From Formosa haliotis (GTDB lineage: Bacteria; Bacteroidota; Bacteroidia; Flavobacteriales; Flavobacteriaceae), in assembly GCF_001685485.1 (NCBI RefSeq), contig NZ_BDEL01000001.1:1051501-1115500 (forward strand): a stretch of DNA of 64,000 nucleotides, written 5' to 3'. A program made the translations under genes and the position numbers. Under the pieces are notes generated by a model. The model saw only the letters and a list, made by a program, of their open reading frames with translations, was not told where the DNA came from and searched no databases. Below, one piece after another: positions 1-7,528 of the stretch (positions are counted from its first letter, which is position 1; each line of letters begins with the position of its first letter).

Positions 1-774
1 TTGCGATTGGCATATTTCTCAAGGTAAAAAAATTGATTATCACATCTATCCAAAACCGAGTAAGTCCTATCGTATGAAGCCTGCCATTGCAGCATTAGCA
101 AATCATATTGCAGAATGGTATAATATAGATTTAAACATAGAGCCTTTAGAGACGGAAGACCACGGCCATATTTATATATCAAATACTAATAATGTTGATG
201 AACAAGTTACTGCATTAGACGAACTGCATAAGATTGGGGAAAGACAAGGTTGTACTTCTTATGAATCACTTTTATTATTAAAGCCAGCTGACACAAGTAC
301 AAATAGTAATACAGGAAATGAAGAAATCAGCTTAACATCTTCTGTCAGAGTTAATGAGTATAATAATATTGTTAACGACTCTACGAATAAAAGAGTGAAT
401 TGGTCATTAGTATCAAAGGCCAAAGAGAAATTACCTGAAATTTATTTTTGGAACTCAACAGGAAATGTAGATAAACGTGAACTACCAGTTCCAGGTTCTT
501 TATCAGTTCGTTCAATTTATTATGCATCTTGTAGAGGAATTGAAGCTTGGTCTGTTATGTGTTTTGGTTTAGATACTTTTTTGAAAATAAAGCCAATGAA
601 GATGAAGCAGATAATTATTTATTAAATGATTTATTCGACCAAATAACACCTGAACAACGTAGAGAAAAATATGCAGCAACTTGGGTATTGATGGCAATAA
701 CAAGATGTATGGAGAATTGTTACATACAATTATTAAATCCTCAATGGACTTGCAACAAAAAACTGGACAATTAG
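1..774 (+). pseudogene. Unrecognised gene, 5' end outside window, frameshifted, cut by IS
   Basis: The frame is open from base 2, so the gene begins left of the window; the ATG at 74 is only internal. It runs to a stop at 623-625. From the T run at 577-582 a second frame gives a much more protein-like continuation (ENKANEDEADNY, then QITPEQRREKY), open to the left end of the IS at 745. One extra T in that run joins the two frames. I do not recognise the family: no catalytic motif, signal peptide or membrane segment is visible in about 250 residues. The last codons before the stop at 774 are IS sequence, so the true C-terminus is lost. What lies beyond the IS is an integrase with no continuity to this protein. 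Confidence 0.5.
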
Positions 775-782
775 TTGAATGA

Positions 783-1666
783 CTATGCTGCTAGTTCATG
801 ATTATACATATCTAATTCAAATTCTCTAATACTTCTGTTTCCTAAAAAGGAATGTCTTCGTCTATTATTATACCATGTTTCTATCCATTCGAAGATAGAT
901 AACTCAGCTTCGGACCTTAGTTTATAGTTGTGTCTATATACCCATTCTACTTTTAATGATTTAAAAAAGGATTCTGCCACAGCGTTATCCCAACAGTTTC
1001 CTTTGCGACTCATAGATTGCTTGACTAACCCTTCATAGCTTTTAATAATAGAGGTAAACTTTTGGCTTGCATATTGTACACCTCTATCAGAATGAAAAAT
1101 TAGAGGTTCTTGCAAGGTTGTGTTTTTAATAGCCATGTTCCAAGCTCTTACAATAGTGTTATCTGTAGTAAGATCTTTGCTTAAAGACCATCCAACCACT
1201 TTTCTATTAAATAAATCGATAATAACCGTAAGATACAGCCAACCTTGTTTGGTTTGAATATAAGTGAGGTCACTTACCCAAACTTGTTTTTCTCGATTAA
1301 CATCAAAGCATTGGTTAAGCAAATTAGGAGCTATTGGATAATTATGATTACTATCTGTGGTTGTTTTAAATTTACGTTTTCGTTTAGCAAACAAATAATT
1401 AGCGCTCATAATACGGGCTACTCTAGGTTTAGACACCTTATAGCCTAATGCCTCCAATTCTGATTTTATCCTTGGAGAACCATAGCTTTGAAAACTCTTC
1501 TCAAATATGCTTCTAACAAGCGAGCTTATCTTTTGGTTTTCTATCCACAACTTACTTGGTCCTGATTGTAACCAGTGATAATAACCGCTTTTGCTTACCT
1601 TTAATACTTTGCACATCGCCTCAACAGGAAATTTTAATAGGTGTTGTTTTATAAACCTGTATTTTT
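783..1666 (-). CDS. IS3-family transposase OrfB (rve/DDE integrase core)
   Basis: The catalytic half of the transposase. An internal ATG at 1616 gives 277 residues, but the frame is open upstream through KYRFIKQ and FPVEAM to the slippery run at 1662-1666, where it overlaps OrfA in the -1 frame. The product is therefore expected as an OrfAB fusion. An HTH_21-type segment is followed by the rve core with the DDE triad: D in WVSDLTY, D in FHSDRGVQY, and E in NAVAESFFKSLK, with the usual basic residue seven positions after E. No internal stop is present, so the enzyme looks intact and the element may still be active. Confidence 0.9.
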
Positions 1667-1963
1667 CTTGTCGCTCACGGAGAAGATGCCAATCGCCTTT
1701 TTTAAGATATCACGCTCTAATTCGGCTTCTTTTAAAGCCTTTTTTAAACGATCTATCTCTTTCTCTTCATCTGTCATTTTAGGCTTACCCCGACCAGGAA
1801 AACTGTTTTTACCGTAATCTTTTAACTCTTTACGCCAACGATAAAGCACAGATGGAAATATGTCCAAGTCTTCACAGACTTGCTTTACATTGTCTTTGGC
1901 ATAACTTAATTCTACTGCCTTTTGCTTAAACTCTAATGTGTAATGTTTCGGTTTACTTCTCAT
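1649..1963 (-). CDS. IS3-family transposase OrfA (HTH, leucine-zipper)
   Basis: 104-residue OrfA. The N-terminal part (KHYTLEFKQKAVELS, then a VCEDLDIFPSVLYRWRKEL helix-turn-helix) binds the terminal repeats. A charged heptad-like helix (residues about 65-90, EKEIDRLKKALKEAELERD) is the oligomerisation zipper of this family. The frame ends just after the A run used for frameshifting, so OrfA is made both alone and as the N-terminus of an OrfAB fusion. The start ATG at 1963 lies 73 bp inside the right end of the IS, the usual place for this family. Confidence 0.9.
   Translation of the reverse strand: MRSKPKHYTLEFKQKAVELSYAKDNVKQVCEDLDIFPSVLYRWRKELKDYGKNSFPGRGKPKMTDEEKEIDRLKKALKEAELERDILKKAIGIFSVSDKKNTGL
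1662..1666 (-). other. Programmed -1 frameshift site of the IS3 transposase
   Basis: On the minus strand the OrfA codons AAG AAA AAT run through a five-A stretch. Slipping back one base gives AAA TAC AGG, which enters the OrfB frame. The overlap of OrfA and OrfB here and the known strategy of IS3 elements support a programmed event. The other homopolymer shifts in this window differ in direction: they are apparent losses of a base, not -1 ribosomal slips between two conserved frames. Confidence 0.7.
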
Positions 1964-2036
1964 AATTGCTAAATTAATAACTAGAAAACAAATTCTCTCA
2001 ACTTAGTGTCTAGTCTAATGTAGTAATTCCAGTCCA

Positions 2037-2843
2037 AAAAATTATGGAAATTGGACTGCTACATTCATTCATTTGGAACGCTGTATTTCAGCAAATACGG
2101 TTTTTGATGATATAGATGAAAAATTTGTGAACAATGTTCGTAAATACTTTCACACGAAAGCGCACACTAAAAGTGATTTACCGTTAGCCCTGAATTCTAA
2201 ATATTCATACTTCAATAAATTTAAAGCTTCTTTAAGAGCAGCTTTTGAAGAAGGTTATCTAACTATTAATTATTCCGCTAAAGTAAAGTCATTCGAGCAA
2301 GCAGAAAGTCAAAGAGAATATCTTACATTCCAAGAAGTACAAAGTCTAGTCAGCACAAAGTGTAAATATGAAGTGTTAAAAAGGGCTTTTCTATTTTCTT
2401 GTCTGTCCGGTTTAAGATGGTCAGACATCAATGCCATGACCTGGTCTGAAGTACGTGACGAGGATGATACGAGCCGAATTAATTTTAGACAAAAGAAAAC
2501 AGATAGCGTTGAATATCTATATATCTCGAAACAAGCTCGAGGATTGTTAGGAAACCGGTGTTCTCCTAACACTAGAGTATTTGTAGGTCTTAAGTATTCA
2601 GCTGTTTACAATAATGAGATAGTGAGATGGTGCAATCGATCAGGAATTTCTAAGCATATTACTTTTCATAGTGCAAGGCATACAAATGCCGTTTTATTAT
2701 TAGAAAATGGAGCTGACATTTATACAGTATCTAAACGTTTGGGGCATAGAGAAATTAGAACTACAGCTATTTATGCAAAAATTGTAGATCAAAAAATGAA
2801 AGAAGCTTCAAACCTAATTCCTGAATTTAATGTAGAGTTCTAG
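2037..2843 (+). pseudogene. Tyrosine-family integrase, N-terminus removed by IS
   Basis: A site-specific recombinase of the kind that integrates Bacteroidota mobilisable elements. The core-binding part is visible from the first codons after the IS (KNYGNWTATFIHLER), and the catalytic domain is complete: R in GLRWSDI, HSARHTN (H-x-x-R), GHREIRTT and the nucleophile Y in TAIYAKI. The frame continues upstream of the TTG at 2073 without a stop into the IS boundary, so the arm-binding N-terminal domain (probably more than 100 residues) has been lost. A protein from TTG 2073 would lack it. The island is probably frozen for integration and excision, although it could still be mobilised in trans. Confidence 0.8.
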
Positions 2844-3180
2844 AGTTGTGTTTATCATTTCTAGAAGAAATCCGGTCGATTTTATTTAAATTTTAACCCT
2901 AAAATACTGATTTCGTTGTTAATAACTTTTTTTCATCATATTTCTCTAAATATTTTTAATGGTAAAAACCCACATATAATATCAAATAAAATTTCCTCTA
3001 ATTATATATACCTATATATACCGGTTTTTACCATAGTTGATTAAAAATCAGCAATTTGTTAAGAACTAATTTTCTTAACGAACCTCCTTTATTTGCTTGT
3101 TTTATACCTTTATTTCAATAATCTCATAAGAGAAAACAAGTGCGCTCTTGTTCATTTTATTAATTTTTAAAACAAAGAAA
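2844..3180. other. AT-rich intergenic region next to the integrase with a 12-bp inverted repeat
   Basis: No gene is supported here. A perfect 12-bp inverted repeat, ATGGTAAAAACC at 2959-2970 and its complement at 3023-3034, brackets a very AT-rich stretch with TATATATACC repeats. Its position between an integrase and a small HTH/excisionase-like gene suits an excisionase or integrase binding region, or an operator. No attachment core can be identified without the other end of the element. Confidence 0.4.
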
Positions 3181-3468
3181 ATGGACAATATTTTAATATT
3201 AGAACGATTAGCTCGTTTAGAGAAATTATTAGCAGGACATAAGGAGGTGTTAACCTTCGATGAAACCTGTGACTATACAGGCATATCTAGAAGCTATTTA
3301 TATAAATTAACAGCATCTAGAAGAATTCCACACTCAAAACCCAATGGTAAGATGATTTTCTTCGAAAAGGATAAAATCGTAAAGTGGTTACTTCAAAATA
3401 AACGAAAGTCTAAACAGGATATTCACGAACAAGCGCTAGAATACGCACTTAAACGTAAACTAAAGTAA
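3181..3468 (+). CDS. Small helix-turn-helix protein (excisionase-like)
   Basis: 95 residues from ATG 3181; an in-frame TTG at 3148 adds only an unlikely leader. The centre (VLTFDETCDYTGISRSYLY, then RRIPHSKPNGKMIFF and KIVKWLL) is the helix_turn_helix_17 / MerR-like excisionase fold commonly found beside integrases in Bacteroidota islands. An N-terminal helix (ERLARLEKLL) may mediate dimerisation. It precedes the replication genes in the same direction with a 60-bp gap. The likely role is recombination directionality or regulation of the module; which of the two cannot be told from sequence. Confidence 0.7.
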   Translation: MDNILILERLARLEKLLAGHKEVLTFDETCDYTGISRSYLYKLTASRRIPHSKPNGKMIFFEKDKIVKWLLQNKRKSKQDIHEQALEYALKRKLK

Positions 3469-3528
3469 TTTCTGGTTCATAAAACTATTATTCACGCTTA
3501 AAATACTTTAGGCCAAATATCTCTTATC

Positions 3529-4737
3529 ATGATAAAGATACCATATGTTCGTGTGGGTACTTCCTATTACAAGATGGTTAAAGCACCCACTATTGCTGGT
3601 CATTTCAATGAATTTCTTGTGCATTGGAATATGGAAACCATAAAACAAGATCACGGAAAGAATTATTTAAGTAAAATCTCTAAATATGATGGTTTTACTT
3701 GTATTCCAAACCATATCGATTTTAAACCAGAATATTTAGGTTTCTATAACACCTATTCGCCTTTAAGTAATGCTCCAAAAGTTGGTGATTGTAGTGAGAC
3801 ACTCGATTTTCTGAAACATATTTTTGGAAATCATTTTTCTTTAGGCTTAGATTATCTGCAGCTCCTATATCAAAAACCTGTTCAAATCTTACCCATTTTA
3901 TGTTTAGTCTCCAAAGAACGTGTTACTGGAAAAAGTACCTTTTTAAAATGGATGAAAGCCATCTTTGAAAACAATCTAACTTATTTAACTAACGATAGTT
4001 TTAGCAGCCAGTTTAATGCAGATTGGGCAAACAAATTATTGATTTGTATAGATGAAGTGCTATTCAATAAAGAAGAATTAACAGAGCGTATTAAATATTT
4101 AAGTACTACAAATATAAATAAGTTGGAAGCCAAAGGTAAAGACAAACGTGAAGTCGAGTTTTTTGGAAAGTTCATATTATGTAGTAATAATGAAACCAAC
4201 TTTATAAAGATCGATGCCAATGAAACCCGATTCTGGGTTTTAAAAATTCCTGTTATTAAAAAGGAACGTATTGATTTACTAGAAGGTCTTATTGAAGAAA
4301 TACCAGCCTTTCTAAATTTCCTAAATACTAGAGAACTAGAATCTCAAAATATCACTCGCATGTGGTTCACGCCAAGACAAATAAAAACTCCTGCTCTTTT
4401 AAGATTGGTTCAAAATAATAGAAATCGTGTAGAAAAGGAATTGGCCAGTATTCTGTTCGGAATTATAGAAAAGTTTGAGTTAGAAGAAATTCAATTGTGT
4501 CCAATGGATGCGTTAAGTGCTTTAAACAGAACACGAGTAAAAACCGACTTGACTCAACTTAGGCGATTACTGAAACACGATTGGAATTTAACCAATCAGC
4601 CGAACTCTAACAGCTATCAAAAATTTATGATTTTACAGGATGGTACTGAGATTTTAACCGAAAATAAGGGGCGCTATTTTACCATTACTAAAGAGTTTTT
4701 ACTTGAAAATTTTGATGAAACGATGACAGGATTGTAA
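3529..4737 (+). CDS. SF3-type helicase / primase-helicase of a mobile element (DUF5906-like)
   Basis: 402 residues. The P-loop is TGKSTFLKWMKAIF around residue 135 and Walker B is LLICIDEV around residue 175, followed by an asparagine-containing sensor region (KFILCSNNE). This order matches the virulence-associated-E / P4-primase-helicase class carried by Bacteroidota integrative elements. The N-terminal part has no recognisable primase motif, and the primase function is probably supplied by the next gene. The C-terminal 130 residues look like a winged-helix DNA-binding tail. It probably unwinds the element at its own origin. The 3' end already carries TGATGA motifs that continue downstream. 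Confidence 0.7.
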   Translation: MIKIPYVRVGTSYYKMVKAPTIAGHFNEFLVHWNMETIKQDHGKNYLSKISKYDGFTCIPNHIDFKPEYLGFYNTYSPLSNAPKVGDCSETLDFLKHIFGNHFSLGLDYLQLLYQKPVQILPILCLVSKERVTGKSTFLKWMKAIFENNLTYLTNDSFSSQFNADWANKLLICIDEVLFNKEELTERIKYLSTTNINKLEAKGKDKREVEFFGKFILCSNNETNFIKIDANETRFWVLKIPVIKKERIDLLEGLIEEIPAFLNFLNTRELESQNITRMWFTPRQIKTPALLRLVQNNRNRVEKELASILFGIIEKFELEEIQLCPMDALSALNRTRVKTDLTQLRRLLKHDWNLTNQPNSNSYQKFMILQDGTEILTENKGRYFTITKEFLLENFDETMTGL

Positions 4738-4915
4738 AACCCTAGTATTTACAAGGGTTAAGCTGTCATCAAAATACTCATCAAACGGTCATCAAAATAG
4801 AGAATGATGACAAAAACTAAAAATGAAAATATAAAAATGATGAAACGATGAATTATTGATGACTTGATATTTCTAGGTATAGATAGAGATTCAAGAGGTT
4901 GTCATCAATTCATCA
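4713..4915. repeat. Iteron-like cluster of TGATGA/TCATCA hexamers between helicase and primase
   Basis: At least eight copies of TGATGA or its complement TCATCA occur in about 200 bp: 4713, 4766, 4778, 4789, 4805, 4838, 4857, 4902 and 4910, several in the longer form GTCATCAAAATA or GATGAAACGATGA. The group left of 4800 points one way and the group right of it the other. Lying between a helicase and a primase gene, this is a reasonable candidate for the replication origin or Rep-binding region of the element. Function is inferred. Confidence 0.45.
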
Positions 4916-5816
4916 AAAAAAATCTAAAAACATATTGCCTTATGAAAACAAAAAAATTACCTGTGAAACTGCCCGATCATTATCTATAATGGATGCCTTA
5001 GCAATGCTTGGCCACTTTCCTTCTCGAGAACGACAACAAGACGCCTGGTTTCTTAGTCCATTTCGTACAGAAACCCACGCCTCATTTAAGGTATCAAAAC
5101 AATTAAACCGTTGGTATGATCACGGCATAGGTAAAGGCGGAAACATCATTGATTTGGTATGTGCCATTTTAAAAATTTCTGTAGCAGATGCCTTGCTTAT
5201 CCTAGCCAAATTAAAAACAGTGAATTATGAAATAAGGCCACCAATCCATACTAATAAAAATCAGTCCTCTAAATTAAAAATTTTAGAAACAAAAGAGATT
5301 CAGCATGGAGCACTAATTACATATCTGAAGAAAAGGAAAATCCCCTACTCCTTGGCAAAACAGTATTGTAAAGAAGCGCATTTCCAATTCGGATCAAAAC
5401 ATTTATTTTCAATCGGTTTTGCAAATATTTCAGGTGGATGGGAATTACGTAATCCCTATTTTAAAAGTTGTGCTTCACCCAAAGATATTACGCTTTTAAA
5501 AAATGGAAACAATACTCTAATCGTAACTGAAGGAATGTTCGATTTTCTTTCCATTCTAACCGCATTTCCTGAATTGGAAACATCAAGAGATTTTGCTGTA
5601 TTGAATTCCTTAAGTCTTATAAATAGAACCTGGAACATTTTAGAAAACTATGATACGATTGAACTTTATTTGGATCGTGATCAAGCAGGACGAAAAGCAA
5701 CAGCTCTGTATTTAGAAAAACATTGTAATACAAATTGTATTGATAAATCGATTATTTATAGTGGTTTTAGCGACGTAAATGATTGGCTTGTAAAACGGAA
5801 ACTTGAATTAAAGTAG
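4899..5816 (+). CDS. CHC2 zinc-finger / Toprim primase of a mobile element
   Basis: About 305 residues. The N-terminal half resembles the DnaG-type CHC2 region in degenerate form (SPFRTETHASFKVS, then WYDHGIGKGGNIIDLV). The C-terminal half has the Toprim fold: an acidic first motif (TLIVTEGMFDFLSIL) and a second with LYLDRDQAGRKAT. It is typical of the Toprim primases found between helicase and mob genes in Bacteroidota mobilisable elements, and likely primes replication of the element after transfer. The start is uncertain: TTG 4899 is the longest choice, there is no ATG before 4989, and conserved sequence (ITCETARSLSIMDAL) begins before that ATG, so a non-ATG start is needed. Confidence 0.8.
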   Translation: MSSIHQKKSKNILPYENKKITCETARSLSIMDALAMLGHFPSRERQQDAWFLSPFRTETHASFKVSKQLNRWYDHGIGKGGNIIDLVCAILKISVADALLILAKLKTVNYEIRPPIHTNKNQSSKLKILETKEIQHGALITYLKKRKIPYSLAKQYCKEAHFQFGSKHLFSIGFANISGGWELRNPYFKSCASPKDITLLKNGNNTLIVTEGMFDFLSILTAFPELETSRDFAVLNSLSLINRTWNILENYDTIELYLDRDQAGRKATALYLEKHCNTNCIDKSIIYSGFSDVNDWLVKRKLELK

Positions 5817-5819
5817 AGC

Positions 5820-5860
5820 GTAAAGCAAGATGTGTGGCTGTAGCCACAATCTTGCTTTAC
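5820..5860. other. Long hairpin, candidate oriT
   Basis: A 41-nt inverted repeat with two nested perfect stems. Outer arms of 12 bp lie at 5820-5831 and 5849-5860, and inner arms of 7 bp (TGTGGCT/AGCCACA) at 5833-5839 and 5842-5848, separated by a single bulged G and a 2-nt loop. It lies in the 72-bp gap between the primase and the mob genes. There is no T run after it (it continues TCCCGATGGTCGC), which argues against a terminator and for an origin of transfer with the nick site just 3' of the hairpin. Confidence 0.55.
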
Positions 5861-5888
5861 TCCCGATGGTCGCAAAGAACTAAACAAG

Positions 5889-6176
5889 ATGAAACGAACC
5901 TTAATAAGATTTAGATGTAGCGTTTACGAAAAGAAATTTTTAAACGCCAAAGCCAAACATGCAGGAATATCTTTAAGTGCGTTCTGCAGACGTACACTAA
6001 TGGAAAAAGAGTTAACCCAGCGGATGACAGAAGATCATATAATGATCTATAAAATGCTAGTTACTTACCATAATAATTTCAAACGGATTGGGAATATGTA
6101 TCGCGTTGCGAATCCAAAATTAGAAGAAGAAGTTTTGGTTGTGGCTAGAGAAATCCAGTCGCATTTAAAAAAATAA
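5889..6176 (+). CDS. mobC: Relaxosome accessory protein, MobC/ribbon-helix-helix type
   Basis: 95 residues, basic at the N-terminus (KRTLIRFRCSVYEKKFL), followed by a GISLSAFCRRTLM segment characteristic of the ribbon-helix-helix MobC-like proteins that bind oriT and help the relaxase open the strands. It starts 28 bp after the oriT-like hairpin and ends 4 bp before the relaxase start, so the two are translationally linked. Family placement rests on this pattern and on context. Confidence 0.75.
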   Translation: MKRTLIRFRCSVYEKKFLNAKAKHAGISLSAFCRRTLMEKELTQRMTEDHIMIYKMLVTYHNNFKRIGNMYRVANPKLEEEVLVVAREIQSHLKK

Positions 6177-6180
6177 CATC

Positions 6181-7050
6181 ATGATAGGTAAAGGCACTGC
6201 TATATCGAGTACTAAGGCAGCTATTGGTTATGGAAACGATCATGAAAAGGGAGCGGAAACCGTATATAGTCATTTAATTACTGGAGAACATCCAGATGAA
6301 ATCGCTAAAGAATTTAGAGCCATTCAGTCACTTAACGACAATTGTCAACGAAACACTTTTAGTTTTGTTTTGAGTCCGACTGTTGAAGACGGAAAAACAT
6401 TAGACAATAAAGCGCTTGGACATATAGCCTCTAAATTTCTTGAAGATATGAAATTAGCAGACCGACAAGCCATTGCTTTTGTGCATCATGATAAAGCACA
6501 TAAACATATTCATTTGTATGTTAATCGTATAGATTTAAATGGTAAGGCTTATAACGATAGTTTTATTGGAAAACGTAGCCAACTTGCTGCAGAGCGAGTC
6601 GCTAAGGATCTTGGATTACAAACCGTTAAAGATATTCGCCAGCAACGGCTTCTTCAATTAAAAAGTATTCGAACAGAAATCAAAACCATTCATTCTGAAG
6701 TCCTTTTGAAGCATAAGCCAAAGTCTATAGATTCTTATATGAAATTGATGCAGGAAAAAGAGGTTAAAGTCGTTCCGTATATTAATAAATCTAATCAATT
6801 ACAAGGGTTCCGGTTTGAGTTTAAAGGGCATAATTTAAAAGCTAGTGAGGTGCATCGATCCTTATCTGGAGGGCGCCTTATACAAAGTTTGAATGCACAA
6901 ACTTATAAGTCTATCCTCGACAAAAAGGACAATAGCATTCTCATTCAAGGAAGCAAATTGGCGCTATCTGGAAATTTATTGCAGAGCCTGACAAAGAAAG
7001 TATTAAAACAAGCGATTAAAAAGGTAATTGAAACAGGAATAGGGATATGA
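6181..7050 (+). CDS. Relaxase / mobilisation nuclease (MobA/VirD2-like)
   Basis: 289 residues with the relaxase fold. The metal-binding histidine motif is FVHHDKAHKHIHLYVNRID around residues 100-118 (the H-x-H-x-H-x-x-V-N-R pattern of PF03432-type relaxases). The N-terminus, MIGKGTAISSTKAAIGYGND, ends with a tyrosine that could be the nicking residue. It cuts oriT and pilots the single strand through a conjugation pore supplied by another element; no type IV secretion genes are present here. It is short compared with many relaxases, having no primase or helicase extension, which fits the separate primase upstream. It overlaps the next gene by 4 bp. Confidence 0.85.
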   Translation: MIGKGTAISSTKAAIGYGNDHEKGAETVYSHLITGEHPDEIAKEFRAIQSLNDNCQRNTFSFVLSPTVEDGKTLDNKALGHIASKFLEDMKLADRQAIAFVHHDKAHKHIHLYVNRIDLNGKAYNDSFIGKRSQLAAERVAKDLGLQTVKDIRQQRLLQLKSIRTEIKTIHSEVLLKHKPKSIDSYMKLMQEKEVKVVPYINKSNQLQGFRFEFKGHNLKASEVHRSLSGGRLIQSLNAQTYKSILDKKDNSILIQGSKLALSGNLLQSLTKKVLKQAIKKVIETGIGI

Positions 7051-7385
7051 CAAAACTAGAAATTATATCAGAATTATTGGTTGAAGAGTTACATGAATTC
7101 AAGAACCAAGCACAGCGTGTGGAACAGGCTTCAAAGACCTTAAAGGACGTTAGAATTAAAGCGGATAGTTCCGAAATCATAATGATTTTAAAGGAATTTC
7201 TAAAAAAACAGGAACACGTTCAAACCTTACAAAAAGAGCAACACAAAGAACTTTTGGAAAGACTAAAAAATGCAAGGATTATCCCAAATTGGTTATTAAT
7301 TCTAGTTACTGTATTTTTTATTTCATTAGCTCTTATTATAGGCTATTTATTAATTATACTATTGAAAACAGAAGGGTTTGAATAG
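7047..7385 (+). CDS. Small coiled-coil protein with one C-terminal membrane segment
   Basis: 112 residues. A long charged helix (residues 1-80, with KKQEHVQTLQKEQHKELLERL) is followed by one hydrophobic segment (WLLILVTVFFISLALIIGYLLIILL cut across residues 82-106) and a short tail. It overlaps the relaxase stop by 4 bp, so it belongs to the mobilisation operon. Similar small tail-anchored proteins are common after relaxase genes in Bacteroidota. I cannot name a function; anchoring the relaxosome near a transfer channel is only a guess. Confidence 0.6.
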   Translation: MTKLEIISELLVEELHEFKNQAQRVEQASKTLKDVRIKADSSEIIMILKEFLKKQEHVQTLQKEQHKELLERLKNARIIPNWLLILVTVFFISLALIIGYLLIILLKTEGFE

Positions 7386-7487
7386 AACCGTTGATTACAA
7401 TTTTCCATTAAATAAGACTGTAAGTTTAATGTTGCATCGTATACTTGCATTATTTGACGCAACATTAGCATCGATTAATTTTGATAT

Positions 7488-7514
7488 GCAACGAATAAAG
7501 TTTATTTTCGTTGC
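7488..7514. promoter_or_regulatory. Inverted repeat upstream of fic, probable operator
   Basis: Perfect 8-bp arms GCAACGAA (7488-7495) and TTCGTTGC (7507-7514) end 14 bp before the fic ATG. Related GCAAC/GCATCG words recur upstream (for example near 7430-7475). The position over the start region suggests an autoregulatory operator. Confidence 0.45.
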
Positions 7515-7528
7515 AAATTTTGCATCGA

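Larger units (their letters stand above)
745..2036 (-). mobile_element. IS3-family insertion sequence (IS150-like)
   Basis: An element of about 1.29 kb with two overlapping transposase frames on the minus strand. The ends are imperfect inverted repeats: the left end begins TGGACTTGCAACAA at 745, and the right end, read inward on the minus strand from 2036, begins TGGACTGGAATTAC; similarity resumes further in (TTAGTTGA against TAAGTTGA). Size, gene order and the A-run frameshift site fit the IS3 family. No clear 3-4 bp target duplication is seen (flanks TCAA and AAAA), and the flanking coding sequences do not belong to one gene. The element therefore probably took part in an adjacent deletion or rearrangement. 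Boundaries are inferred from the repeats. Confidence 0.85.

Noticed and set aside
1..2843. Left broken gene and right integrase as one gene split by the IS
   Set aside because: The left part does not resemble the N-terminal domain of such integrases and no target duplication supports a simple insertion.
5820..5860. Intrinsic terminator after the primase
   Set aside because: The stem is terminator-like but no T run follows on either strand; its place before mobC favours an oriT role.
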